A DNA stretch of 64,000 nucleotides from Roseovarius aestuarii (GCF_019966515.1 NZ_JAIMIB010000010.1:62001-126000); one strand, 5' to 3'. Counted from the stretch's first letter, positions 25,817 to 36,505 are shown. Notes: generated by a model not told the origin, from the letters alone. Made by a program: numbers and translations.

Positions 25817-28800
25817 TCATTCAGACACCGCCATCTCGCCGGTATTCGTGCGTGCACGATAGCGGGGGCGATACATGTCTTCGACCGTGGCCGCCGGGTG
25901 GTGATATTGCCCCGGCGACACGGCCCGCACGATATAGGCCAGTTGAAACGCTTTGTTGCTGCGCCAGTCTACAGCCGCGAGAAACCTGTCGGCGCGAAAC
26001 TCGGTATGCCGCGCCTCGATCGGGTTGAGCCAGTCCAGCGCTCGTATATCACCCGAGCGCAGCAGGTTTGGATTGTCGATCTCCAACCCCGCCGGAAGTG
26101 GATCATTGACCATCAGACGCGCCTCGCCCTTTTCGAAAGGCGATACTTTCAGCACCGCCACCAACCGCGAACCGGTCTGCACCCCATCAAGGCTAACGGG
26201 ATTGCCGTCCATGTCATAATACTGCCGCTCGATTGCGTAGCCATAGCCACCCGCGTCAACCGGCACCTCGGGCACACCGATCGTTGTCAGGGTGATGTCG
26301 GTATCCGTGGTCGAAGCGTTGCGGATCGCCTGTGGGGTCAGGGTATCGGCCTCGACCATTCTCACCAGCGGGCCGGAGACCTCAGCGCCATTCAGGGTCA
26401 GCCCGGCAGTACTGGGGTCATCGATCAACGCCTGTGCTGCCATCAATGTCCAGACCTGCTCCTGCGGAGACATATGCGGTCCCTCGGCAACCAGCGTGCC
26501 GCTCAGAAGGCCCCGGTCAATCGCATTGCTACCCGCCTCGACCGCCAAGGTCAGCACCGCCGCCCGGTCACGCAGATGGGTCCCGTAATCGGCGCGCCAA
26601 ACCTGGGTTTCCGAGGTCGGCTGACTGCCGATCATCTTACCAGCTTGAGCAAACAGCCGATCTGCGCGGGTCTGGTCAGCATAAGCGGCAAGCGCCGCCC
26701 CAAGCTGCGCCACGGCAAGCGGTGTGGCCAGCGCCCCGGCCTTCACATCGGCGTAGTAGCGCAGATCTCCCATTCGTGCGGCCCCCTCACGCGCCAGCAC
26801 CATCAGCGCATAGGCGATATCTTCTCCGCCCTTGTCGAAGTCCGGGGCATAGTTCACCCGGTTGCGCAGGTTATCCATCGTCATCGCAAAGGCCTGTGCG
26901 GGCACCTCATGCCCCTCGGCCCGGGCGCGCGACAGGAAATCGGCAACATAGGCGTCAAGCCAGAAATCACCTGAACCGGCACGCCAGAGGCCAAAGGCAC
27001 CGTTACTGGACTGGCGTGTCAGAATACGGGCGATCGCCTGGTCAATGCGTTTGTCAACCTGATCGGCATTGCCCAGCCCCATCGCCTGCGCCACCTGATT
27101 GAAATAGAGCAGCGGCATGGTTTGCGAGGTCACCTGCTCGGTACAGCCGTACGGATACCTGTCTAGCGCCGTCAGAAGCGCCGGGGCATTCAGCCTAGCC
27201 AGTGGGCCCGCAGAAATCACCGCACTGCCCGAGCCAACGCGTAGACCGCTGAACACATCCTTGTCCAACGTGAACGTATCCCCCGCCGCAAGCTTAAAAC
27301 GCCGGGTTGTCGATACTGCCGGGTCATTTGTCCGGACTGGCAAGGTTAGCGTCTTGGTCAATTGCTTGCCATCCGGTGTGGTCAGGGCGACGCGTATCTG
27401 ATGATCGCCCGTCTCATCGGCCGTTATGGGAAGTCTAAGCACCAGCTTATCCCCATCTGCTAGATCAACACCCGACGGGATATCCTGGGTCAATGCTTCG
27501 CCGGACGCGGTCACATCCAGGCCCATCCGGCCAGCGGGTCCGTCAGCATGAACGATTTCAAGCAGCATCTGGCTGACATCCCCCGGCGCCAGAAAGCGCG
27601 GCAGCGTTGCGGTCACCACCACCGGGTCTCGCACCAGCACATCACGTTCTGCCTGCCCCACCGCGGTATCAGACCAGGCGATGGCCATCAGCCGCACAGT
27701 GCCGTTGAAATCCGGAATGTCGAATTGCGCCCGCGCTAGGCCATCGGGGCCCACGGTGACCGGTCCTGAGAAGAACGCCACCAGTTTTTCGGTCGGCGGC
27801 GGCGATTTAAGTTGCATCCCACTGCCCGCATCCCCGCCCGAGCGCACCCGTCCCGCAGCGCCGTTCATCCCGTCGATCAGACGGCCATAGAGATCACGAA
27901 TCTCGACCCCCAATCGGCGCTGACCAAAGTAATGCGCGCTCGGGTCAGGACTTTCGAAACCGGTGAGGTTCAGAATGCCCAGATCAACTGCCGCGAGGGT
28001 GACGTAGCCGGTCTGTCCCGCATCCAGCCCCTCGACCTTCAGCGACACGTCCAGGGCGCCGCGCGGATTGATGCTGTCCGGCGCTTCGATACTGACATCC
28101 AACCGTCGATCAGCCGGATCAATCCTGGCATAGCTCAGACCAAGCGCGCGGGCGGGGTTTTGACCCGCGGCAACGTCCATCGGGCGAATGACCTGCGCCG
28201 TGACATAGGCCCCGGCCCCCCATTCGTCGGTAACCGTCAGCGGGATCAGGTTTTCGCCTTCGGCCACCTCAACGGCCTGCATGTCTATCACCCGGTTTGA
28301 CATCACTGTGACCATCGCGGTACCGGCGTAGCGCGGCGTGATCCGCAGCTGTGCCGTGTCGCCGCTGCGATATCCAGGCTTGTCCAGAGACAACTCCAGC
28401 GTGTCAGGCGTTTGCGAAACGTCGGCGGGCGCATACCACCCGGCATAGAAATCCGTCGAACTGGCGACATAGCTGCCGCCCAGACGCTCGACTACCAACT
28501 CATAGCGCCCCCAATCCACTGGCGCTGAGATCGTCACAGGGTTTCCCTGCAACGCCATCTCTCCTGTCGCCACGCGGCTGCGAGCGGTGATCGGCTCCCA
28601 ATTCCAGTTGCCGTACTGCTGATACCACTGGTACCGGGTCTCGACCCGGTTCAGCGTCCAGCGAAGCTGCATCGGTGTCGGGTTGAGGTCGGGGCCAATT
28701 CCGATCAACTGAAACGTCGCATCTGTGCCTTCCGGGACCACACCGTCGAAGCCCGGCTTGATGCCGATCATTGGACCCACAGGTGCCAGCAACCGGGTCA

Positions 28801-31243
28801 ATCTGCGTTCGACCGGACGGCCCGAACCTTCTTGAACACGAATGACTGCCTCTACCTCATACGGTCGGTCGGCAAGTTGGGCCGGTGGGATCGGTAGGGG
28901 CAGCATGGCCTTGCCGTCCGAGCCGGTTTCACCTCCATCAAGATAGCTGGTTTGTGCACTGACAATGTCATCATAGCGGCCAAATGCGTAACCGGGAAAT
29001 TCCGGCAACTGGTTCTTGGCCTTCAAGCTGGCCGTCCCTTCCACCCGCAACCCGGCCCCCGGTGCCCCAAAAAGATACCGTGCATCGACCGTCAGAGGTG
29101 GCGTATCTCCCGCGCGGATCTTAGAGACGTGCAGCGACAGATCAAAGTCGATCCGTTCCGGTAGGAAATCTTCGACCAGAACCTGACGGCTGACCAACGC
29201 GGGCGCGTCTAGATCGGCCTTGATCTCGATCGTCCAGGTGCCACGCGGCGCGGTATCGCCGATAGGTATCCCGAACACATGACCGCCTGCTTTGTCACTG
29301 GCTGAGAGATGGCGGGCATATTCCACACCATCCGGACGGCTCAGGATTGCAGTGAGCGGAAGGCCAGTGATCGCCGCCACCTGGCCGTCTCGGGCAAGCA
29401 CGGTCGCATGGATCATCTCACCCGCGCGATAGGCCCCGCGGTCAGTCGCCATAAACACGTCGATCGGAGAGGAGGGAGGCAGACCATCGACCCCGCGATC
29501 CGACAAGTCAAACGCCGGGTCGGTCAACGACAGAAAGGCCAGATCGTCTTCGCCCGCACGTGCCAACACCAGTGCCGGCGCCGCGCCGCCCGTGCCGCGC
29601 GTTAGGCCGGGTGCAAAAAGTGCGTGGCCCTGCGCATCGGTTTGCAAACTCGCCAGTTCCCGATTGGCGCGAGACAGCAGTGTCAATTCAACCCCTTGCC
29701 GCGCCGCGGCATCAGACAGGCCACGCACGAATACATGCAACCCATCGGTGCCCTTCAGCGTGGTCAATCCCAGATCGGTGAGGACGAACCATTGCGTCGC
29801 GCCCGGGTCGTCATAAATCTCGCGCCCCTTTACCCGCGCGGTCAGCGCGTAAATACCCGGTGGCTGATCGCGCAGCACGTCGCCCAGCGGCAAACGAGTC
29901 GTCATCGTCCGGTTCAGTTCATTCTGCACCTCACCGACGCCGGTCCATACCTGCTCGGCCACATCGTTGGAAAACGCCTGATCCTGATATTCGCTGAGCG
30001 GCCTGCCAAAATAATCGTCCTGAATGGCGCGCAACAAGTTGCGGTCACTGACCCGGCGCAAAAGCAGTTCGACACTATCCAGATTAACCGTCTCAATCGG
30101 CAGAGACGCATCGGCAGCCTTGGGCAGAACATAGGCGCGTCCCGCAAAATTGACCGCCTGCGAGCGATCGCGCACGTAAAGCGACAACTCGACATCCTTG
30201 TGCAGCGCCTCACCACTGGCGGCCGGCAATCCTTTGCGGAACGTAATACTGTACCGCTGACCGTGCTGCGCGCCATCAATGCAAATCTGGCGCCCCTCGG
30301 CCTGCACTACCAACCGCGGGTCGGGCAGGCGCACATAGGGCGTGTAATCGGTGCCCGTCTTGATCAGCGACTCCGAAAATTCAGCGCAGAGGCGAGGTGC
30401 TTCGCTTTCGTTATCGCTGCGATGTTCGGTGATACGAAAGCCGTATTTCGCGATTGCCTTCTCCAATGCCTTCGCGGTGTCCTGACGTGGTTGGATATTT
30501 TGGGCCAATCGCAAGGCACTGATCATATCACGCCCGCGCTGGTTATTTTCCAAAGCCGCCGCCATTTGTGCCAATGCCGAGACCCGCGCGGGATCGCTCA
30601 GCGCCCGCAAATACCCGTTGACGGATGCCTTAACGGACTGCGCCTTAAAGCGCCGCATATCAGAACTGCTCTGCGATTTCGCAAGCAGTGAAAGCCGCGC
30701 GTATTCGACCCAGAGATCGCTGCTATCCGCGCGTGAGATCGCGGCGCCGGTCCAGCGCATGGCATTCAGATGATCCCCTTTTGCTTCGCGGTCACGGGCG
30801 GCGGCAAGCATCGTCTCGACATCCCACGCATCGGCCGGATGCCGCCAGCCGATGTTTTCCGCCAGATCACGTGCATTTCGCAGATCACCGGCCGAGAGAA
30901 ATTCCAGATCATCGGCACGCGCTTGCGCACCCGCAAGAGCGCGCGGATCGGTCGAGAGTATTTCGGCCGAAATCGCGCCCTCGTAAGATTGTCTCTCGGA
31001 GACGCTGCTCTTTGGAAAACAGGCATTTGAGCGGCTGTTGTAGGTGAAGGCGTTGCAGGTGGCATTTGCAAGACAAGCCTTTTGGCACGCCTCGAATGTG
31101 GTGTCGAACAATGGATCAAGGTCAGCACCGTAAAAATCCACATCGCGGGTGACCACCGGGCGCCTGTCGGGCAATGGATCCTCAGCGGCGGCGACGGTGG
31201 AATAACTTGTGATAAGCAGTATTGAAACAACCTGACGCAGCAT
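25817..31243 (-). CDS. Bacterial alpha-2-macroglobulin with N-terminal PAN/Apple domain
   Basis: This large periplasmic protease trap has 1,808 residues from the ATG at 31241-31243, preceded by a full AGGAGG. It has a signal peptide (MLRQVVSILLITSYSTVAAA) without a lipobox Cys, unlike the E. coli lipoprotein YfhM. Residues 35-85 form a Cys-rich PAN/Apple module (FEACQKACLANATCNAFTYN). Macroglobulin-fold domains follow, and the thioester site is YGCTEQVTSQ. Proteases that cut the bait region are trapped covalently. With PBP1C it forms the known repair-and-defence pair for breached envelopes. Confidence 0.93.
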   Translation of the reverse strand: MLRQVVSILLITSYSTVAAAEDPLPDRRPVVTRDVDFYGADLDPLFDTTFEACQKACLANATCNAFTYNSRSNACFPKSSVSERQSYEGAISAEILSTDPRALAGAQARADDLEFLSAGDLRNARDLAENIGWRHPADAWDVETMLAAARDREAKGDHLNAMRWTGAAISRADSSDLWVEYARLSLLAKSQSSSDMRRFKAQSVKASVNGYLRALSDPARVSALAQMAAALENNQRGRDMISALRLAQNIQPRQDTAKALEKAIAKYGFRITEHRSDNESEAPRLCAEFSESLIKTGTDYTPYVRLPDPRLVVQAEGRQICIDGAQHGQRYSITFRKGLPAASGEALHKDVELSLYVRDRSQAVNFAGRAYVLPKAADASLPIETVNLDSVELLLRRVSDRNLLRAIQDDYFGRPLSEYQDQAFSNDVAEQVWTGVGEVQNELNRTMTTRLPLGDVLRDQPPGIYALTARVKGREIYDDPGATQWFVLTDLGLTTLKGTDGLHVFVRGLSDAAARQGVELTLLSRANRELASLQTDAQGHALFAPGLTRGTGGAAPALVLARAGEDDLAFLSLTDPAFDLSDRGVDGLPPSSPIDVFMATDRGAYRAGEMIHATVLARDGQVAAITGLPLTAILSRPDGVEYARHLSASDKAGGHVFGIPIGDTAPRGTWTIEIKADLDAPALVSRQVLVEDFLPERIDFDLSLHVSKIRAGDTPPLTVDARYLFGAPGAGLRVEGTASLKAKNQLPEFPGYAFGRYDDIVSAQTSYLDGGETGSDGKAMLPLPIPPAQLADRPYEVEAVIRVQEGSGRPVERRLTRLLAPVGPMIGIKPGFDGVVPEGTDATFQLIGIGPDLNPTPMQLRWTLNRVETRYQWYQQYGNWNWEPITARSRVATGEMALQGNPVTISAPVDWGRYELVVERLGGSYVASSTDFYAGWYAPADVSQTPDTLELSLDKPGYRSGDTAQLRITPRYAGTAMVTVMSNRVIDMQAVEVAEGENLIPLTVTDEWGAGAYVTAQVIRPMDVAAGQNPARALGLSYARIDPADRRLDVSIEAPDSINPRGALDVSLKVEGLDAGQTGYVTLAAVDLGILNLTGFESPDPSAHYFGQRRLGVEIRDLYGRLIDGMNGAAGRVRSGGDAGSGMQLKSPPPTEKLVAFFSGPVTVGPDGLARAQFDIPDFNGTVRLMAIAWSDTAVGQAERDVLVRDPVVVTATLPRFLAPGDVSQMLLEIVHADGPAGRMGLDVTASGEALTQDIPSGVDLADGDKLVLRLPITADETGDHQIRVALTTPDGKQLTKTLTLPVRTNDPAVSTTRRFKLAAGDTFTLDKDVFSGLRVGSGSAVISAGPLARLNAPALLTALDRYPYGCTEQVTSQTMPLLYFNQVAQAMGLGNADQVDKRIDQAIARILTRQSSNGAFGLWRAGSGDFWLDAYVADFLSRARAEGHEVPAQAFAMTMDNLRNRVNYAPDFDKGGEDIAYALMVLAREGAARMGDLRYYADVKAGALATPLAVAQLGAALAAYADQTRADRLFAQAGKMIGSQPTSETQVWRADYGTHLRDRAAVLTLAVEAGSNAIDRGLLSGTLVAEGPHMSPQEQVWTLMAAQALIDDPSTAGLTLNGAEVSGPLVRMVEADTLTPQAIRNASTTDTDITLTTIGVPEVPVDAGGYGYAIERQYYDMDGNPVSLDGVQTGSRLVAVLKVSPFEKGEARLMVNDPLPAGLEIDNPNLLRSGDIRALDWLNPIEARHTEFRADRFLAAVDWRSNKAFQLAYIVRAVSPGQYHHPAATVEDMYRPRYRARTNTGEMAVSE

Positions 31244-31385
31244 AAGAGCCTCCTGACTAACCAAAGGTATGGTGCCACGGCGCAGCACGGCTGACAACGG
31301 TGCCACCGGAGCCGTTTTAAACAGTTGTTCACCACAATATCCGATTGTGCATTGAATCCCCGGTTGGGCATTGCGGAGTACGGGT

Positions 31386-33596
31386 ATGAGCCTTGCCAAT
31401 AAACTGTCACAGGAACGGCGTGCGCGCCTGGCCGCCGAACGCCTGCTGGAACAAAAGCAGGCAGAATTACATGCCGCCAACCGCAAGCTGGGCAAGCATG
31501 CGCGCGCGCTCTCGGACGAGATCGTCGAGACCCGGGCGGAGGTTGAACACATCCTTGTCGAAAATCAGCGCGTCAAGTCCGATCTGACCGTTGCCAACGA
31601 AAAGGCGGAAGTTGCCGAACGGCGCCTCTGGCAGTCAATTGAAATCATTCAGGACGGGTTCGCCTTTTTCGATTCTGACAGTCGGATGATCTCGGCCAAC
31701 AAGGCGTGGATGCGTGTTTTTGATGGGCTCACGGAAATCAGACCCGGGATCAGCTATGTCGAAATCCTGCAATTCGTGACCGAAGAGGGTATCGTCGATA
31801 TCGGTGATATGCACCCTGCTGACTGGCGCGAAAAGATGCTGGACCGCTGGCAAAGTCAAACCCCCGAACCCGAGATCATACAACTGTGGAACGGCGAATA
31901 TATCAAACTCGTCGATCAGCGCGGTCAAGGCGGTGGAACGGTCAGCCTGGCGCATAATATTACCGAAACCGTGCGACATGAAAAACAACTGAAAGATGCT
32001 CATCGCAAGGCCGAAGCGGCAAGCCGCGCCAAATCCGCATTCCTTGCGAATATGAGCCACGAAATCCGGACGCCGATGAACGGTGTCGTCGGCATGGCGG
32101 ACCTTTTGCAGGATACCGAGTTAAGTGACGAGCAACGACTATACGTCGAGACCATCAGGAATTCCGGCGAAGCATTGCTGGTGATCATCAACGACGTATT
32201 GGATTTCTCCAAGATCGAAGCCGAAAAGCTGGTATTGCACAAAGACACTTTCGACCTCGAACGTTGCATCCACGAGATCGTGATCCTTCTGCAGCCCACC
32301 GCCCGGGACAAGGGGATAGAAATTCTGGTCGATTACGACCTCTTTCTGCCAACGCAATTCTCCGGCGACCGGGGCCGCATCCGGCAGGTACTGACCAACC
32401 TCATGGGCAACGCGGTGAAGTTCACCGAAAGCGGGCATGTATCGGTCTGCGTTGTCGGCATGCCGCCCTGGGATGAAGAAACCGCAAGACTACATATCAT
32501 CATCGAGGACACCGGTATCGGTATACCCGAGGACAAGATTGGCCACATCTTTGGCGAGTTCAACCAGGTCGATGACGAGCAAAATCGTAAATTCGACGGC
32601 ACCGGGCTGGGCCTGGCTATTTCGCAGAAGCTGATCAAACTGATGGATGGCGATATCTGGGTCGACTCGGTCGCTGGTGAGGGATCAAATTTCGGTTTCT
32701 CCCTCTCGCTCCCGGTGGCCGAGGCCGTCGATGCCGATGGCGCCCGGATGCCCGAGGGGCTGAAACGCGCCCTCGTGGTGGACGATCATACCGCAAACCG
32801 GGAAATTGTGGAACGCCAGCTTGGTGTTCTGGGTATCGAAGCCGTGTCCTGCGGAAGTGGCACCGATGCACTGGCAAAGCTTGACCAGGGCATCGATCTG
32901 GTTCTGACCACCCATACGATGCCGGTCATGGACGGTATGGAATTGGCAGAGGCGATCCGCGAGGCCGGGCATACGGTGCCTATCGTGCTGCTAAGCTGCA
33001 ATACTGGCACGGCCGAACAGGACCCTGCTCGACCACATCTGCACGCCTTGCTGCAAAAACCCGTTGCCCGGCAAGATCTGTTCACTGCCCTGAAATCGAT
33101 CGAAGTCAAACCGGCGGCGGTCGAAATAACGGAACCCCCGCCGCCCTCTCCCGAGCCGGACAAACAGGACGGGCCGACGCCAGAGTCGCGGGCAATGCGC
33201 GTGCTCGCCGCCGAAGACAATAAGACCAATCGCCTTGTCTATACCAAGATGGTCAAGACGTTGGATATAGATTTGAAATTTGCCGAAAACGGGGTCGAGG
33301 CCGTTGAATTCTATCAATCTTTCGATCCCGACATTGTCTTCATGGACATCTCGATGCCCGAAATGGACGGGAAGGAAGCGACACAGAAAATCCGCGAACT
33401 TGAAGAGAGTGCGGGTAACCATGTGCCCATCGTAGCCATGACCGCTCACGCCATGGACGGGGATCAGGACGGCATACTTTCGGCCGGCCTGGATCATTAC
33501 CTGACGAAACCGCTGAAAAAGCAGGCTATTATCGATCATATTACCAAGGCTTGTCCTGATGATGCGCGCAACCCACTGCGCGATGATCAGTCCTGA
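31386..33596 (+). CDS. Hybrid histidine kinase with PAS and two receiver domains
   Basis: This 736-residue cytosolic sensor has an N-terminal coiled coil (residues 5-85), a PAS domain (about 85-200), HisKA with the phospho-His in ANMSHEIRTPMNGV, an ATPase domain (LMGNAVKFTESG, DTGIGIPED, GTGLGLAISQKL) and two receivers. Receiver 1 lacks the phospho-accepting Asp (DLVLTTHTMPVMDG has Thr where Asp belongs), while receiver 2 is intact (DIVFMDISMPEMDG). The signal and output are unknown. The ATG is chosen over the TTG at 31371 because GGAG lies seven bases upstream of it. It is divergent from the macroglobulin gene. Confidence 0.9.
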   Translation: MSLANKLSQERRARLAAERLLEQKQAELHAANRKLGKHARALSDEIVETRAEVEHILVENQRVKSDLTVANEKAEVAERRLWQSIEIIQDGFAFFDSDSRMISANKAWMRVFDGLTEIRPGISYVEILQFVTEEGIVDIGDMHPADWREKMLDRWQSQTPEPEIIQLWNGEYIKLVDQRGQGGGTVSLAHNITETVRHEKQLKDAHRKAEAASRAKSAFLANMSHEIRTPMNGVVGMADLLQDTELSDEQRLYVETIRNSGEALLVIINDVLDFSKIEAEKLVLHKDTFDLERCIHEIVILLQPTARDKGIEILVDYDLFLPTQFSGDRGRIRQVLTNLMGNAVKFTESGHVSVCVVGMPPWDEETARLHIIIEDTGIGIPEDKIGHIFGEFNQVDDEQNRKFDGTGLGLAISQKLIKLMDGDIWVDSVAGEGSNFGFSLSLPVAEAVDADGARMPEGLKRALVVDDHTANREIVERQLGVLGIEAVSCGSGTDALAKLDQGIDLVLTTHTMPVMDGMELAEAIREAGHTVPIVLLSCNTGTAEQDPARPHLHALLQKPVARQDLFTALKSIEVKPAAVEITEPPPPSPEPDKQDGPTPESRAMRVLAAEDNKTNRLVYTKMVKTLDIDLKFAENGVEAVEFYQSFDPDIVFMDISMPEMDGKEATQKIRELEESAGNHVPIVAMTAHAMDGDQDGILSAGLDHYLTKPLKKQAIIDHITKACPDDARNPLRDDQS

Positions 33597-34351
33597 GGAT
33601 AGTCGCGCAGAAAAACCCAGTTGAAATCATCGGATAAATCCGGGCGATATCGGTATCCGCCGCTGTCAAACTGGGTGATGGCGTTTGGTTCGGTCAACCG
33701 GTGCTGGACAATAAAACGGGCCATGGCGCCCCTCGCCTTCTTTGCAAAAAAGCTAACGACCTTGGCCGCACCCGCTTTTTCTTCCATGAAAACCGGCGTG
33801 ATCACCCGCAGATCGAGCGCGTCAAGATCAACGGCGCGGAAATATTCCTGACTTGCGCAGTTGATCAATGTGTTGGTCTGAACCGCGCGAGCCTGAGCGT
33901 TCAGCGCCTTGGATATCTGATCATCCCAAAACTCATAAAGCGATTTGCCGCGAGCATTTTTCAGGCGACTACCCATTTCAAGACGATAAGGTTCGATGGC
34001 ATCCAATGGACGCAAAACACCATAAAGGCCCGACAAGATACGCAGATGATCCTGCGCCCAGGCCAGCTCGTCCTCATCAAGGCTGCCGGCTTCAAGTCCC
34101 TGATAAGTATCCCCGGCAAACGCCAAGGCTGCGGGTTTCGTTGACATATGTCCAAAATCGCCGAAACGCGTGGCGTTGAGCTGTGCCAGGTTATCGCTGA
34201 TGCCCATAAGTTTTTGCAGATCTTTGGGCGAAAGGGTTCGCGCGATAGTGGCCAATTGATGGGCTTCAGCCTGAAAGGCCGGCTGGGTCGGAACAACATT
34301 ATCAACTTCGCGCATGTCCAGTTTTTTGGCAGGTGAAACAACAACCAGCAT
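33587..34351 (-). CDS. yaaA: Peroxide-stress protein YaaA
   Basis: This DUF328 protein of 254 residues limits free iron under peroxide stress in E. coli. It has the N-terminal SPAKKLDM motif and the KSLYEFWDDQISKALNA and FFAKKARGAMARFIV segments of the family. Its 3' end overlaps the convergent kinase gene by ten bases. recQ lies 34 bases upstream on the same strand, so the two may be co-transcribed. No OxyR site was looked for beyond inspection. Confidence 0.93.
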   Translation of the reverse strand: MLVVVSPAKKLDMREVDNVVPTQPAFQAEAHQLATIARTLSPKDLQKLMGISDNLAQLNATRFGDFGHMSTKPAALAFAGDTYQGLEAGSLDEDELAWAQDHLRILSGLYGVLRPLDAIEPYRLEMGSRLKNARGKSLYEFWDDQISKALNAQARAVQTNTLINCASQEYFRAVDLDALDLRVITPVFMEEKAGAAKVVSFFAKKARGAMARFIVQHRLTEPNAITQFDSGGYRYRPDLSDDFNWVFLRDYPQD

Positions 34352-34385
34352 TCAACGTCCCCCAGATGGTTTATTTTCAGGTGAT

Positions 34386-36428
34386 CTAGCCCGCCGCCCG
34401 CAAAACGTCCAGAAACACCGCACCAAATCTCTCCGCACGCTTTTCCCCAAGCAACCTCGCCATCTCATTCGGGTCGCGCGGACGGGTCGCGGCGACCCGT
34501 GCAAGCAGCGAGGCGGAACAGCTGAGCGGGCGGTCAATCCCGGCCTCACCGCGCGCCAGATCGGCCTGCGCTTCAAGAAGCTGGTCATAGACCTCCCCGA
34601 CCTGACGGCCCGCCAGTTTGCGGCGTGTTGGATGTAGTTGCGCCGTGTCATCACCGTTAACTACCTGCAGGAACGCATCACCATAGCGCTCAAGCTTCTT
34701 TGCCCCCACACCGCTGATCCGGGCCATCTGGTCCAGGTTAGCAGGGCGCGTCTCGGCCATTTCAATCAACGTGCGATCGGTAAATACCACGTAGGCGGGT
34801 ACACGCGCGGCCTCGGCCAGTGCCCGGCGCTTAGCCTTGAGCGCGGACAATAGCGGCGCATCTTCTTCTGACACTAGCGCCTTTGCCGCCGGGCGACGCG
34901 ATTTCGTCACCAGCGTATCGCGGCGCAATGTGATGCTCTGTTCGCCGCGCAGGATCGGTCGGGCGGTCTCGGTCATGCGCAGGGCGCCGTGGCGTTCTCG
35001 GTCCGGGCGGATCAGGTCCAGCCCCATCATCTGACGGAACACCCCCTGCCACGTGCGCCGATCCAGATTCTGACCCACGCCAAAGGTGGGCAGTTGATCA
35101 TGCCCGCGGGCGCGCACCTTGTCGGTCTCATTCCCGGTCAGGATATCAATCAGATGCCCGGCCCCGAAAAACTCGTCAGTGCGCAGGATCGCCGAAAGCG
35201 CCTTGCGCACAGCTTCGGTTCCGTCGAACACATCAGGGGGTGTTTCGCAGGTATCGCAATTGCCGCAGCCGGGTTTGTCCTCGCCGAAATAACGTAGCAG
35301 GACGGCGCGTCGGCACTCTTGCGCCTCGGCCAGCCCTAAAAGAGCATTCAGTCGGGCGTGATCCGCCATGCGGCGCTCGGGCGGCGCCAGCCCTTCGTCA
35401 ATCTGGGTGCGGCGCAAGCGTATATCGTCTGGACCGTAGAGCGTCAGCGTCTCGGCCGGGGCACCATCACGACCCGCACGGCCGATTTCCTGATAATAGG
35501 CCTCGATCGACTTGGGCAGATCCGCGTGGGCCACCCAACGGATATCCGGCTTATCCACCCCCATGCCGAAGGCCACGGTCGCCACCACGATCAACCCGTC
35601 TTCGGTGTTGAACCGGGTCTCGACAATGCGGCGGTCTTCGGCCTCCATACCGCCGTGATAGTGGCAGGCATTGTGACCGTCTGCGCGCAACGCCTGCGCC
35701 AGGGTTTCGGTCTTGGCGCGCGTGCCGCAATAAACGATACCCGACTGGCCCTTGCGGGCGGCGGCAAACTCGGTGATCTGGTGGCGCGGACCATCCTTGG
35801 CGGCAAAGGTCAGGTTGATATTGGGCCGATCGAAGCCGTGGAGAAAGCTGGCCGGAGCTTGCCCGTCAAAGAGCTTTTCGACAATCTCGTCGCGGGTTTC
35901 TGCATCCGCTGTCGCCGTGAATGCCGCAAGCGGTACGCCAAGGGCGCGGCGCAGCTCTCCGATGCGCAGATAGTCAGGTCGGAAATCATGACCCCATTGC
36001 GAGACGCAGTGCGCCTCGTCCACGGCGATCAGGCTGACCCCGATGCTGCGCAACATGCCCATTGCCGACCCGGCCGCAAGGCGTTCGGGCGCGATGTAGA
36101 GGAGTTTCAACCGGCCCGCGTCAAGTGCTTGCCAGACTTCACTGGTTTCTTCCTCGGTATTGCCAGAGGTTAGCGCACCGGCTTCAACGCCGACCGCGCG
36201 CAGCGCCCGCACCTGATCGCGCATCAGCGCGATAAGCGGCGAGATCACCACTGTCACACCATCGCGCAGTAGCGCAGGCAGCTGAAAACAAAGTGATTTA
36301 CCGCCACCTGTCGGCATGATCGCCAACACGTTATCACCGTTCGAGACAGCGTTGACAATATCCTCTTGCCCAGGACGAAAAGCATCGAACCCGAATACGT
36401 CGCGCAAAAGCGTGGCAGCGCCTGGCAT
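34386..36428 (-). CDS. recQ: ATP-dependent DNA helicase RecQ
   Basis: This 3'-5' helicase acts in recombination and fork repair. It has 680 residues: helicase core with MPTGGGKSLCFQLPAL, DEAH in AVDEAHCVSQWGHDF, and QEIGRAGRDG; a zinc site (CRR near 370, then GCGNCDTC); a winged helix; an HRDC domain (YVVFTDRTLIEMAETRP) and a second HRDC-like C-terminal segment. The length exceeds E. coli RecQ (about 610) because of this tail. It lies 34 bases upstream of yaaA on the same strand. Confidence 0.96.
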   Translation of the reverse strand: MPGAATLLRDVFGFDAFRPGQEDIVNAVSNGDNVLAIMPTGGGKSLCFQLPALLRDGVTVVISPLIALMRDQVRALRAVGVEAGALTSGNTEEETSEVWQALDAGRLKLLYIAPERLAAGSAMGMLRSIGVSLIAVDEAHCVSQWGHDFRPDYLRIGELRRALGVPLAAFTATADAETRDEIVEKLFDGQAPASFLHGFDRPNINLTFAAKDGPRHQITEFAAARKGQSGIVYCGTRAKTETLAQALRADGHNACHYHGGMEAEDRRIVETRFNTEDGLIVVATVAFGMGVDKPDIRWVAHADLPKSIEAYYQEIGRAGRDGAPAETLTLYGPDDIRLRRTQIDEGLAPPERRMADHARLNALLGLAEAQECRRAVLLRYFGEDKPGCGNCDTCETPPDVFDGTEAVRKALSAILRTDEFFGAGHLIDILTGNETDKVRARGHDQLPTFGVGQNLDRRTWQGVFRQMMGLDLIRPDRERHGALRMTETARPILRGEQSITLRRDTLVTKSRRPAAKALVSEEDAPLLSALKAKRRALAEAARVPAYVVFTDRTLIEMAETRPANLDQMARISGVGAKKLERYGDAFLQVVNGDDTAQLHPTRRKLAGRQVGEVYDQLLEAQADLARGEAGIDRPLSCSASLLARVAATRPRDPNEMARLLGEKRAERFGAVFLDVLRAAG

Positions 36429-36505
36429 GGAAACCCTGTAAGATTTTATTTATCTGCTCTTACAGGAAATCATTTCATACTAAGAATTGGTGAACAAGAG
36501 CGGGA

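Noticed and set aside
25721..26974. 417-codon plus-strand open frame, and others at 26332-27102 and 29624-30691
   Set aside because: All are antisense to the alpha-2-macroglobulin gene; composition and lack of motifs mark them as shadows.
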